From Clostridia bacterium (GTDB lineage: Bacteria; Bacillota_A; Clostridia; Christensenellales; Aristaeellaceae): a stretch of DNA of 22,672 bases. Numbering within the stretch: the stretch's first letter is position 1; each line of letters starts with the position of its first letter. The stretch spans positions 1 through 22,672 of the forward strand of contig JAFRJF010000066.1 of assembly GCA_017432405.1 (NCBI GenBank). Direction: 5' to 3'. The position numbers and the translations under genes were made by a program. Below the pieces are notes generated by a model. It made no database searches and had not been told where the DNA came from. It saw nothing but the letters and a program-made list of their open reading frames with translations. Positions 1 through 7,402 of the stretch are shown here, one piece after another.

Positions 1-231
1 ATTGATAGCAATACTGTGTCTCTCAGCATTTGTGTCGATGAAAAGCATAGATGCCTTGGAATAGCAGAAAAGTCATTGCAGAAATTCTTTTCACTATTGC
101 CGAGTGCTGTTAAAACAATAGAAGTATATATCGAAGAGACAAATATTCCGTCAATCCTTTTATTCCAAAAGCTTGGATTTCAAACTTCAGAGAAAGAGCA
201 AGAACTTATAAAGTATTGTAAGTTGTTATAA
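1..231 (+). CDS. GNAT-family N-acetyltransferase, C-terminal part (5' end outside window)
   Basis: The frame is open from base 1 to the TAA at 229-231, so the gene begins before the window; the GTG at 16 is only an internal codon. The visible ~76 residues fit the second half of a GNAT fold. HRCLGIAEKSL matches motif A (R/Q-x-x-G-x-G/A), which binds the acetyl-CoA pyrophosphate. IEETNIPSILLFQKLGF matches the motif B pattern (N-x-x-[AS]-x-x-[LF]-Y/F-x-K-x-GF), which closes the fold. GNAT enzymes move an acetyl group from acetyl-CoA to an amine; the acceptor cannot be read from this part. The base composition is clearly AT-richer than the rest of the window. The family call is fairly secure; substrate is unknown. 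Confidence 0.7.
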   Translation: MDSNTVSLSICVDEKHRCLGIAEKSLQKFFSLLPSAVKTIEVYIEETNIPSILLFQKLGFQTSEKEQELIKYCKLL

Positions 232-321
232 TGACAAATCCCGGGATGAACCTTGGAACATAAAATTGGAATATATTACAGGATAATGAAATAAGCAAAT
301 CGGGATTTGGAGCAATAACGT

Positions 322-912
322 ATGAACATCAAAACCCATTATGATCTCTTGATTGAAGAAAACAATGATCCCTTCCGTGATCCACCGGTCTTGCGGCAAC
401 ACATGGAATCATGGGATGGACAGGTATTTCTGGATCTGCTGGAACTTGCTCCATCCAAAATGGTGCTTGAGATCGGTATTGGGACGGGAAGGCTTGCAGA
501 AAAAACAGCCGGGTGCTGTAGTCATCTAACCGGGATAGATATATCGCCAAAGACCATCAGGAGAGCCAGGGAAAACCTTCGGCATTGCCAGAACATAACC
601 TTGATCTGTGACGATTTCACCACCCATGTATTTCGGGAAAAATACGATGTGATCTATTCGACGCTGACCATGATGCACTTTCAGGATAAGTCATTGGTGA
701 TCGGGAAAATCAGCGCACTGTTGAATGACGGCGGTCTGATCTGCCTGTCAATCGACAAAAACCAGAGCGAATGGCTCGATATGGGCAACAGAAGAATCCG
801 GATCTATCCGGATACACCGGAGAGAATCATGGCGTTAGCAGAACAGGTCGGACTGAAAACAAAAAAGGTTGTCGAGATCGAAAACGCCCACATCGTTGTG
901 TTGGTGAAGTGA
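322..912 (+). CDS. Class I SAM-dependent methyltransferase
   Basis: This 196-residue protein has the Rossmann-type methyltransferase fold. Motif I is VLEIGIGTG (residues 48-56), which binds the SAM methionine and ribose. It is followed by the acidic strand-2 motif GIDIS (71-75) and a motif II-like CDDF (96-99). STLTMMHF (113-120) corresponds to the strand-4/post-II region, and ALLNDGGLICLSI (132-144) to motif III. The start ATG at 322 has GGAG at 309-312, about nine bases upstream. The length is normal for a small-molecule methyltransferase of the Methyltransf_11/25 type, but the substrate cannot be inferred. It lies 90 bp after the acetyltransferase on the same strand, and both are AT-richer than the downstream genes, so they may share an origin. 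Confidence 0.8.
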   Translation: MNIKTHYDLLIEENNDPFRDPPVLRQHMESWDGQVFLDLLELAPSKMVLEIGIGTGRLAEKTAGCCSHLTGIDISPKTIRRARENLRHCQNITLICDDFTTHVFREKYDVIYSTLTMMHFQDKSLVIGKISALLNDGGLICLSIDKNQSEWLDMGNRRIRIYPDTPERIMALAEQVGLKTKKVVEIENAHIVVLVK

Positions 913-1313
913 TGTATCCGGGATCATGTAGACAAATTCCAGTTTGTCGATATGTTCCTGCATGGGCGAACGCCCAAGTGCCCAAAACGGTGGATATGTT
1001 CCTGTCCGGCATTGGGCGAACAGGTATGAGGTATGTGCCAGTAATATCATTTCCTCGTGCCACGTGGAATCCTTCGTGAAACTCAACCGAGCCGGGTTAA
1101 GGAATAACCAATTCACAGGGATGAATTCAAGCCTTTACGGCTCTCGGCATCAAACAGCGAGCGCTCTTTTTGGAACCTCTTGCGGCCTGAATGCTGTAAA
1201 CCTCAACGGCAAGCCGCGCAACAGGATCAACCGCGGGATACGGTTAATCCTGTTGAAGAACGGAATCGTCGTCCGGTGACGGGTCGTATGCAATTGTGCG
1301 GTCGGGCGATTTG
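913..1313. other. Gene-free 400 bp region with a near-duplicated segment and a hairpin
   Basis: No ORF here has a credible start or family signature. Two related stretches 44 bp apart share GATATGTTCCTG (949-960 and 993-1004), each followed within a few bases by TGGGCGAAC. This looks like a degenerate tandem duplication. A strong hairpin lies at 1220-1254. Composition changes across this region from the AT-richer left end to the GC-rich genes on the right. It may be decayed mobile or genic sequence, but I recognise no element. Confidence 0.5.
1220..1254. repeat. 14-bp inverted repeat (hairpin)
   Basis: AACAGGATCAACCG (1220-1233) and CGGTTAATCCTGTT (1241-1254) form a 14-bp stem around the 7-base loop CGGGATA. 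The only mismatch (C opposite A on the plus strand) becomes a G-U wobble in a minus-strand transcript. The hairpin would therefore be fully paired in RNA downstream of the EAL-domain gene, which is transcribed toward it. No U-tract follows in that direction, so it is not a standard intrinsic terminator. Confidence 0.6.
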
Positions 1314-3071
1314 TCACTCAAACCATCTCTGGTTCAGCGCCCTGCGCTCCTCCTCAGTCTCGCAGGGCTTGATCTTCTGCCCGCCGTGTATGCGGAACAG
1401 TATCTCGTCCAGCGACTCCGGCCGGTAGAAGTAGAAGCCCTGGGCCAGCTCGCAGCCGATCTCCCGGATAAACGCCAACTGCGCCTCGGTCTCCAGGCCC
1501 TCGATCAGCGTATGGATGCCCATTCGCTTGGCCACATAGACCAGCTCCTTCAGGATCAGCCGGTTGACGCCGTCGTTGTCGTCCAGGTGGCGCAGCAGCT
1601 CCATGTCGTACTTGATCAGGTCGAATTTGAACTGGCTGAACATGTTGATCGCCGAATAGCCGCTTCCGAAGTCGTCCAGCCACAGCCGATAGCCGTTTTC
1701 ACGGATCTGCTTCAGCTGCTTGCGGAAGCCCTCCGCGCCGAGGGCCATGTCCTGTTCGGTGATCTCGACGATGAAATAGTCCTTGTCCACGTACTTCGCC
1801 AGGGCGTATTTCTCATACAGGCCGTTCATCGCCGTGACGATATCCGCGTGGTCGAAGTCCTGGCGGGAGAAGTTCACCGAAACCGGCAACAGAGGCAGTC
1901 CGTTATCATGGCGGATCGGTATCTCCCTGCACACCTGCTCCAGCATGTACAGGTCCAGCTTGTACAGCTGGTGATACCGCTGAAGCACCGGTATGAAGGC
2001 CCCCGGCGAGATGATGCCCCGCACGGGATCGACCCAGCGGGCCAGCGCCTCGAAGGCGGCGATCTTCTGGGTTTCGATACGGTACAGCCCCTGGTAGTAG
2101 ACCTTGATCCAGCCCTGCTCCAGGGCCCTGTCGAAGTTTTCTATGATATACCGGTTGCGCCAGTACAGGTCGTCGTCCGCCTGGGAGAAGAAGGCGTAGG
2201 TCCTGGACATGTCGTCGCTGAGGCGCTTCAGCGCGTGCTTGGCGTGGTCGATGCCCTCGATCACCGCGTCGCCGTCGTTCAGCACGCAGATCCCCGCCAG
2301 GAAGCCGGAGGTATTGCCCCGGGCCGACTGCCGGATGCGCCGGTTGGCCTCGTCCAGCCGCTCCGTCAGCGCGTCCCGGTCCGATAGGCTCGCGATGACG
2401 ATGAAATGATCGTCCGCGCCGCGGGCCACGAGGGCCTCCGGGAACTGCGCCTTCAGCGTTGCCGCCACCAGCCGCAGCAGCTCGTTGCCCTCCCTGAAGC
2501 CGTATTGGTTGTTATAGGACTGCATGGCGGCCATATCCGCGTACACCACAACAGGCGTCTTGCCCTCGGTGAGGATCACGTTGACCTTCTCGCTGGCAAA
2601 TTCGTGCAGGTAGTTGATGTTGGGCAGTCCGGTCAGGGAATCGGTATAGAAGCGATCCTCCTGGAACAGGCCATAGGCCTCCTGGACCGTGAACATGCCC
2701 TCCTTCGTCTGCGTGATGTTGACGTAACCGATGACCGCGTATTCCGATCCGTCGGGCATCGCCTGCCATTTGCCAAAGCCGTGGATCAGCTGATACTGCT
2801 CGCCCAGCCAGCAGCGGAACATGATGTCGTAGGGGCCCCTCTGGTTCAGGAAGTCGTCACTGACCTTTGAAACGACGCCCACGTCGTCCGGATGCATCCG
2901 TTCGAACATGCCGGCCTCCAGCCACTTCATGGCGCGGCTGCGCTCGACCCCTGCGTTCCTGCAAAAGCCCTCCGACACCAGGACCGGCACGGCCTTTCCA
3001 TCGACATTCTGGTAATAGACGAACGATAGCGGGCTGTTCTCGTAGGCCATTCTCATCTCCGGCGGGATCAT
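1314..3071 (-). CDS. PAS-GGDEF(degenerate)-EAL protein, predicted c-di-GMP phosphodiesterase
   Basis: A 585-residue protein with no membrane segment. Residues ~10-120 resemble a PAS sensor domain. Residues ~140-300 form a GGDEF domain whose active-site loop reads RGADDHF (217-223) instead of GGDEF, so it is probably not a cyclase. The EAL domain (~305-560) looks complete: EAL at 341-343, the Asn of NFSRQ near 400, EITE at 436-439, DDFGSGYS at 466-473, Lys487 in IKYD, EGLE at 524-527 and Gln544 in QGFYFYRP. It should hydrolyse c-di-GMP to pGpG; the degenerate GGDEF may act as a GTP-sensing regulatory domain, as in some family members. The start is ATG at 3071, where AAGGTG lies six bases upstream. 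The longer in-frame start at 3212 would sit at or upstream of the predicted transcription start and has no ribosome binding site. Confidence 0.88.
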   Translation of the reverse strand: MIPPEMRMAYENSPLSFVYYQNVDGKAVPVLVSEGFCRNAGVERSRAMKWLEAGMFERMHPDDVGVVSKVSDDFLNQRGPYDIMFRCWLGEQYQLIHGFGKWQAMPDGSEYAVIGYVNITQTKEGMFTVQEAYGLFQEDRFYTDSLTGLPNINYLHEFASEKVNVILTEGKTPVVVYADMAAMQSYNNQYGFREGNELLRLVAATLKAQFPEALVARGADDHFIVIASLSDRDALTERLDEANRRIRQSARGNTSGFLAGICVLNDGDAVIEGIDHAKHALKRLSDDMSRTYAFFSQADDDLYWRNRYIIENFDRALEQGWIKVYYQGLYRIETQKIAAFEALARWVDPVRGIISPGAFIPVLQRYHQLYKLDLYMLEQVCREIPIRHDNGLPLLPVSVNFSRQDFDHADIVTAMNGLYEKYALAKYVDKDYFIVEITEQDMALGAEGFRKQLKQIRENGYRLWLDDFGSGYSAINMFSQFKFDLIKYDMELLRHLDDNDGVNRLILKELVYVAKRMGIHTLIEGLETEAQLAFIREIGCELAQGFYFYRPESLDEILFRIHGGQKIKPCETEEERRALNQRWFE

Positions 3072-3214
3072 AACAAACACCTTCTTCCGTTGTTGATAAT
3101 ACCGGTTCATGGAAACGCCCGTACAGGGCATCGCGCCGTCGTCGACGCGGCTGCCCCCGGCTTTATTTCCCATGAATTGCGACGGCGGTACGCCCATAGT
3201 CGCTTTCCACATCC

Positions 3215-3244
3215 ATTATAACATTATAACGGATTGTTTGTCTA
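3215..3244 (-). promoter_or_regulatory. Predicted sigma-70 promoter of the EAL-domain gene
   Basis: Read on the minus strand there is TAGACA (3244-3239), an 18-bp spacer, and a perfect TATAAT (3220-3215). A second TATAAT lies eight bases upstream. Transcription would begin near 3208, giving a ~137-nt leader before the ATG at 3071. It also lies between the divergent EAL gene and the methyltransferase, which has its own TATAAT on the plus strand at 3249-3254 but a weak -35. Confidence 0.55.
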
Positions 3245-3296
3245 TATCTATAATATTCTTTTATGGAAGTATCAGCTTATTTACGGAGGGGTCGAT

Positions 3297-3878
3297 ATGA
3301 ACGATCGGGAATGGGACAAGCGCCTGCACATCAAGACCATCGGGCGGGAGGACGAATCCAACCCCAACTACTCCCCCTACGAGCCCACACCCTATTCGGT
3401 GCTGGAGCGGCTGGCGAAAAGCGGCCATATCCGCCGGAAGGACCGCCTGCTGGACTACGGCTGCGGCAAGGGGCGGGTGGCCCTGTTCATGGCGTCGGTG
3501 GTCGGATGCCGCGCCACGGGCATCGACCACGCCCGGAAGCTGATCGACATCGCGGCGGAAAACCGCAGGAGCGCCCGCCTGGGGGATCGGGTCACCTTCA
3601 GCTGCTGCCGGGCTGAGCAGTACGAAATCCGGGACGAGAACGTATTCTTCTTCTTCAATCCGTTCTCGGAGAAGATCTTCGAGGGCGTGCTCCGGCGGAT
3701 CTCCCGGTCGCGGCAGGAATCGCCCCGGGCGCTGACGGTCATATGCTATTATCCTTCAGACGAATACCTGCAATGCCTGGACGCCACGCCGGAAATGAAG
3801 CGGCTGGACGACATCGACTGCAACGACCTGTTCAGCAGCCAAAGCGCCCGGGAGCGGATCGTGGTATACCGATGCTGA
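3297..3878 (+). CDS. Class I SAM-dependent methyltransferase
   Basis: A 193-residue protein. LLDYGCGKGRVALFMA is a clear motif I (D-x-G-x-G-x-G) in the first half of the protein, followed by the acidic strand-2 motif GID that contacts the ribose hydroxyls. NPFS in the VFFFFNPFSEKIF segment sits where N6-type and RNA methylases carry an NPPY-like motif, but the match is only partial, so the target stays open. The start is set by GGAGG at 3285-3289 before the ATG at 3297; an in-frame ATG at 3234 has no ribosome binding site. The gene ends three bases before the stop of the convergent macrodomain gene and no terminator separates them. Its divergent promoter region is shared with the EAL gene. 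Confidence 0.78.
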   Translation: MNDREWDKRLHIKTIGREDESNPNYSPYEPTPYSVLERLAKSGHIRRKDRLLDYGCGKGRVALFMASVVGCRATGIDHARKLIDIAAENRRSARLGDRVTFSCCRAEQYEIRDENVFFFFNPFSEKIFEGVLRRISRSRQESPRALTVICYYPSDEYLQCLDATPEMKRLDDIDCNDLFSSQSARERIVVYRC

Positions 3879-3881
3879 AGC

Positions 3882-4943
3882 CTAACCGTTCATCCCCGAC
3901 CCCAGCAGGGGCATGTCGAACTGGAACAGCACCTCGTTGATCTCATAGATGTCGTAGCGCCGCGCCTTGATGAAGTACTCTAATATGATGTCGAATTTGC
4001 TGCTGTGGGTCAGCGAAAAGCCCGCCTTGTTCAGAAGCGCCTTCGCCTCCGGCAGCGACAGCCGAAGGGCGACGGCAAAGGCGAAAACCGTGGGCTTGCT
4101 GGGCTTGTAGGCGGGGTTCGAACGGATCTTGCTGAACAGCTTCCGGTCCACATTGGCCCGCTTGTAGCACTGGGCGTCCGTCATGCCCCGTTCGTCGATC
4201 ATCCGAAGCAGCGCCTCGGAGAAGCCCTCGTCCGTCTGTTTGAGCATGCGATCCCAGTCAGGCATGGCGGCGCTCGGCGCGGGCATCGGGGCGCTGTCCA
4301 CAAGCGCGGAATTGCCGTACACCTCGCCCAGCTCTCTGTCGAAAACCAGCGCCGCGTTCTCGTCGTCCCGCCACAACCTTCTGCGGGTGTATTCCACGTT
4401 CTTCCTGACGTGGGTCTGGGCGTAGACGTCGTCGATGTACTCCTGCACGTCCCGGAACAGCTTTTTGCCCGTCAGGAACTCTGTGCGCCCGAACACCACC
4501 AGATAGACCGTCATGTCGTGCTCGAACAGAAATTTACCGATGACGTCCATGGCGACGGACATCGCCTGGTCCTTGGGATAGCCGTAGGTGCCCGCCGAGA
4601 TCAGCGGAAAGGCCACGGATTCGCAGCCGTATTCCAGCGCCAGCGCCAGGGCGTTCCGGTAGCAAGCCGCCAGCAGCTGCGCCTCCCCGCGGTCCCCGCC
4701 GTGCCAGACCGGGCCGACGGTGTGGATGACGTACTTCGCGGGCAGGCGATAGCCCCCTGTGATCTTCGCCTCGCCGGTTTCGCAGCCGCCCAGGGTCCGG
4801 CATTCCGCCAGCAGTCCCGGCCCCGCCGCCTTGTGGATCGCCCCGTCCACCCCGCCCCCGCCCAGCAGCGAGGTATTGGCCGCGTTAACGATGGCGTCCA
4901 CCTTCATCTTGGTGATGTCGTTGCGCACGATTTCAAAGGGCAT
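3882..4943 (-). CDS. Macrodomain (ADP-ribose-binding) protein with C-terminal HTH-like domain
   Basis: Residues ~1-170 are a MacroD/YmdB-type macrodomain: [20 protein letters not shown] (15-34) holds the NAAN and Gly-rich ligand loops, HTVGPVW (74-80) follows, and ISAGTYGYP (115-123) is the second phosphate loop. Such domains bind ADP-ribose and often remove it from proteins or hydrolyse O-acetyl-ADP-ribose. After a linker, residues ~235-350 form an all-helical region. Its pattern ([13 protein letters not shown] at 262-274, [19 protein letters not shown] at 279-297, [11 protein letters not shown] at 299-309) resembles a lambda-repressor/XRE-type helix-turn-helix. The protein is 353 residues, about twice a bare macrodomain. 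The ATG at 4943 has AAAGGAG seven bases upstream. No ADP-ribosyltransferase such as DarT is next to it, so a toxin-antitoxin role is not supported here. Confidence 0.85.
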   Translation of the reverse strand: MPFEIVRNDITKMKVDAIVNAANTSLLGGGGVDGAIHKAAGPGLLAECRTLGGCETGEAKITGGYRLPAKYVIHTVGPVWHGGDRGEAQLLAACYRNALALALEYGCESVAFPLISAGTYGYPKDQAMSVAMDVIGKFLFEHDMTVYLVVFGRTEFLTGKKLFRDVQEYIDDVYAQTHVRKNVEYTRRRLWRDDENAALVFDRELGEVYGNSALVDSAPMPAPSAAMPDWDRMLKQTDEGFSEALLRMIDERGMTDAQCYKRANVDRKLFSKIRSNPAYKPSKPTVFAFAVALRLSLPEAKALLNKAGFSLTHSSKFDIILEYFIKARRYDIYEINEVLFQFDMPLLGSGMNG

Positions 4944-4979
4944 GGGAATGCTCCTTTCCTGTTACTGGTCGGACGCATG

Positions 4980-5022
4980 CAACTACTGATTTATCGAGCT
5001 GTGCTCGATAAATCAGTAGTTG
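4980..5022. repeat. Perfect 19-bp palindrome, copy 1 of a repeat family
   Basis: CAACTACTGATTTATCGAG (4980-4998) and its exact reverse complement (5004-5022) enclose the 5-base loop CTGTG. The same 17-base arm, with one compensated base pair, recurs at 9275-9313. The copy lies between the end of acsB and the start of the macrodomain gene. There is no U-tract on either side, so it is not an ordinary intrinsic terminator, though it would still form a very stable RNA hairpin at the acsB 3' end. Confidence 0.9.
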
Positions 5023-5063
5023 AGGATTTACCTATCTGAATAGGCAGCCCTTTCAGGCGGTCA

Positions 5064-7193
5064 TTACATCAGCGGCTCGAGGCCCAGCACCGGGTGGCCC
5101 TTCTCGGTCAGCCAGTTCAGCAGCTCCTCGGGGTCGGTGGTGATGGTCTCGTCGGCGATCATGTCGGCATAGTTGTCGATGCCGTACAGCTCCTTGGCGG
5201 TCTTGTTCAGGCGTTCGGCCACGTCGTCCTTCAGCTCCTTGGGCATCCAGACGATGCGCTCGGTGCCGCCCTCGGCAGAAGCGAACTTCTTCGAGGCGAT
5301 GAAGTGCCGGCCGTGGCCCATGAAGCCGGGGGTCTGCACGCCGCCGCCGGTCATCGAGGCCAGCTCGCCGAAGGTCATGCCGGTGGGCGTCATGCCGGAA
5401 TACTCGCGGTTGCAGATGATGACGCCGTTGGACAGGGGCTCGATGCCGCAGATGCACTCGAAGCAGCCGCAGGAGGTCATCGGGTCCTCCATGATGGAAT
5501 ACAGCGTCACGTTCTCCACCGCGCCGTGGGTAGCCGCGCCGACAGCCTCGTTGACGGTGTCATAGCGGCCGGTGCGCTCGTCGGTGCAGCCGACCTTGGC
5601 GATGGGCTGGCTGGGGCCGGTGGGGTTCAGCTGGTAGGTGGCCTTGGCATCCAGCCAGGACACCGCGCCGCACAGCCCCAGGCGCTCCGGCGTCACCACG
5701 CAGCAGTGGGCCGGTGCGAAGCTCTGGCACAGCGTGCAGGTGAAGAAGGTATCCACCGACTCGTCGGTCATGCTGGCCAGGCGGTCGTCGCGGGCGTTGT
5801 AGGTGGGCATGGCCAGCTCGTCCAGCACCTTCTTCGCCTTGTCGGGGTCGGTCACCAGCGTCACCTGGCACTTGTCCACCACCGCGTCGAACTCGTTCAT
5901 GATCATGTTGTACAGCACTTCGGCGAAGTGGTGCAGCCGCAGGCCCTTGTCGTAGGCGTCATTGGAGATGCGGATGCGGAACTGGTTGCGCTGGCCGGTG
6001 TGCATCACGCCCTCCATGTAGTTGAACCAGGCGTGGATCTTGCGCTCGATGACCGACTCGAAGTCCGGCTGCATCTTCGCGCCGGCGACCTCGATATAGG
6101 TGGCCAGCGGATACTCGAGTTCCCCGGAATCGATGTCCGGGCCGTCGATGGTGATCTTGTGGTCCTCCACGGCGTCCGCGTCACGCATCTTCACTAGCTC
6201 GCAGGTCACGTTCTTGGCGGAATAGAACTCCACCTTCATGTCCTTCTTGCGGATGATCTCGCCCTCGAAGGCCGAGGCGAAGGCCACGGGAATGGGCAGC
6301 TCGGTGACCTTGATCTTGATGCCTCGCAGCTCCAGGGAGCGCTTGACGGTCTCATCGTGGTCGGTCACGGCCTCCAGCGCGCCGGGCACCTGCATCTCTC
6401 CGATGTCCTGGTCCACCACCACCGGGAAGCCCAGGGCGATGGCGCCGGCGCCGGCGGAGACGACCACCTCGTTCAGGGGGCCGAAGGTGTTCACGAAGGC
6501 GGGCACGCGCTCCTTGGTGTAGTTCAGCAGGCCGGGCAGGTCGCCGGGGTTGTGGGAGCCGAAGATCAGCGCCGCGCGCACGGCGACGGTGACCACGTGG
6601 ATCACGGCGGTGACGTCGTGGCCCAGGGGCACCACGCGGAATTCCAGGCCCAGCTTCACGCCGGCCTCGGCGCACTGCTCGATGACGTCGCCGATCAGGA
6701 AGGACATGATGCCCTTGGACTGGTAGTCCTTGACCACCTTCGCCACGTCCGCGGGATCGTCGGCCTTGCCCAGCACCACGGCTACGCCGGGGATGTCGCC
6801 GGTGACCAGCGGCACGCCCAGGGAGCGGATGACGGGATCGGGCACGAAGCCGATGCCGGATTCGTTGGCGTAGGGGTCGCTGCCCTCGACGTACTTCAGG
6901 CCCTCGATGATCTCCGCGCCCACGGCGGTGGCCAGGCCGGCGTTCAGCGCGTCGCCCAGCTCCGGCTTGTTCGTGATCAGGCTCTTCAGCACGCCCACGC
7001 AGGCGGGCAGATCGCCCAGGGTGGCGATCTTGACGCCTGTGGCGGCATAGATGGTCGGGAAGAAGTAGGCGGTATCCGGGAAGGCTATCTTTTTATCCGG
7101 GCCGTATTTTTCGATCGCGGCGTTCACCGCGCCCTCGGTCAGGCCGGCCACCGCGTTGGAACCGGCAAAGATCAGATCAGTCAATGCGCTCAT
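5064..7193 (-). CDS. acsB: Acetyl-CoA synthase catalytic subunit of CO dehydrogenase/acetyl-CoA synthase
   Basis: This ~709-residue protein is colinear with the full-length acetogen enzyme (Moorella AcsB, as recalled, is ~729 residues). It condenses CO, a methyl group from the corrinoid iron-sulfur protein and CoA into acetyl-CoA in the cytoplasm, the last step of the Wood-Ljungdahl pathway. All A-cluster ligands are visible: Cys486, 489, 498 and 508 (CTLC, CC and GLCG in the segment after TDESVDTFF) for the Fe4S4 cluster, and Cys575-Gly-Cys577 in MTSCGCFE for the nickel sites. The spacing between these groups equals that of the Moorella protein. The Phe of CQSFAP near the nickel is also present. 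The chosen start, ATG at 7193, has GGAGG ten bases upstream; the in-frame ATG (7223) and TTG (7226) further upstream have none. No cooS/acsA, acsC, acsD or acsE gene is in the window, so the rest of the pathway must lie elsewhere. Confidence 0.97.
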   Translation of the reverse strand: MSALTDLIFAGSNAVAGLTEGAVNAAIEKYGPDKKIAFPDTAYFFPTIYAATGVKIATLGDLPACVGVLKSLITNKPELGDALNAGLATAVGAEIIEGLKYVEGSDPYANESGIGFVPDPVIRSLGVPLVTGDIPGVAVVLGKADDPADVAKVVKDYQSKGIMSFLIGDVIEQCAEAGVKLGLEFRVVPLGHDVTAVIHVVTVAVRAALIFGSHNPGDLPGLLNYTKERVPAFVNTFGPLNEVVVSAGAGAIALGFPVVVDQDIGEMQVPGALEAVTDHDETVKRSLELRGIKIKVTELPIPVAFASAFEGEIIRKKDMKVEFYSAKNVTCELVKMRDADAVEDHKITIDGPDIDSGELEYPLATYIEVAGAKMQPDFESVIERKIHAWFNYMEGVMHTGQRNQFRIRISNDAYDKGLRLHHFAEVLYNMIMNEFDAVVDKCQVTLVTDPDKAKKVLDELAMPTYNARDDRLASMTDESVDTFFTCTLCQSFAPAHCCVVTPERLGLCGAVSWLDAKATYQLNPTGPSQPIAKVGCTDERTGRYDTVNEAVGAATHGAVENVTLYSIMEDPMTSCGCFECICGIEPLSNGVIICNREYSGMTPTGMTFGELASMTGGGVQTPGFMGHGRHFIASKKFASAEGGTERIVWMPKELKDDVAERLNKTAKELYGIDNYADMIADETITTDPEELLNWLTEKGHPVLGLEPLM

Positions 7194-7231
7194 GATTTCA
7201 TCGCCTCCAAGAGAATTTTGCATCAAAAGCC

Positions 7232-7275
7232 GGGATAACGGTCGTCGACCTGTTATCCCCCACAGGGGGATTATA
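7232..7275 (-). promoter_or_regulatory. Operator-like dyads at the acsB transcription start and leader
   Basis: Two overlapping inverted repeats lie between the acsB -10 box and its ribosome binding site. The first, AT-CCCCC-TGT-GGGGG-AT on the minus strand (centre ~7263), covers the predicted start point. The second, at 7232-7259, is GGGATAAC + GGTC / GACC + GTTATCCC around a 3-base loop with one bulge. The element GGGATAAC therefore occurs in both orientations, with a third imperfect version next to the -10. This could be a repressor operator or a leader hairpin; both are inference. Confidence 0.5.
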
Positions 7276-7298
7276 ACACAGAATAAATGTCAATGCAA
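7270..7298 (-). promoter_or_regulatory. Predicted sigma-70 promoter of acsB
   Basis: On the minus strand TTGCAT (7298-7293) and TATAAT (7275-7270) are separated by 17 bp. Transcription would begin near 7263, about 70 nt before the ATG at 7193. A TTGACA closer to the -10 is only 12 bp away and so probably not used. Confidence 0.65.
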
Positions 7299-7342
7299 TA
7301 TTTTTTGACTGAGCTTACCAAACGCCGACCGGGCAGATGGCC

Positions 7343-7371
7343 TTGTTTTTCAACTGAGTTTGTGATAGTAT
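7343..7371 (+). promoter_or_regulatory. Predicted sigma-70 promoter of the flavin reductase gene
   Basis: TTGTTT (7343-7348), a 17-bp spacer and TAGTAT (7366-7371) lie about 30 bp before the start codon at 7403. This promoter and the acsB promoter diverge within the same ~200 bp region. Confidence 0.55.
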
Positions 7372-7402
7372 TGTAGCATACAAACAAGAAAGGATGAATC
7401 CC

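Noticed and set aside
944..1279. 111-codon plus-strand ORF in the gene-free stretch
   Set aside because: It has no ribosome binding site, overlaps a degenerate duplication and a hairpin, and its translation shows no recognisable domain.
1296..2387. Long plus-strand ORF (363 codons) opposite the EAL gene
   Set aside because: It is the antisense shadow of a GC-rich gene with clear catalytic motifs; its translation is rich in Val, Leu, Gln and Arg with no family signature. The same applies to the long antisense frames at 4005-5039, 5094-6197, 6357-7238, 8045-9244, 9049-10533, 10951-11970, 12022-13104, 12656-13858, 16737-18500 and 18515-19972.
3882..4943. DarG-type antitoxin of a DarTG toxin-antitoxin pair
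   Set aside because: No DarT-like ADP-ribosyltransferase lies next to the gene, and the macrodomain is of the MacroD/YmdB type.
4980..5022. Palindrome as an intrinsic terminator of acsB
   Set aside because: No U-tract follows on the minus strand, the stem is not GC-rich, and the same arm recurs at 9275-9313, so a repeat family explains it better. A role at the RNA 3' end is still possible.
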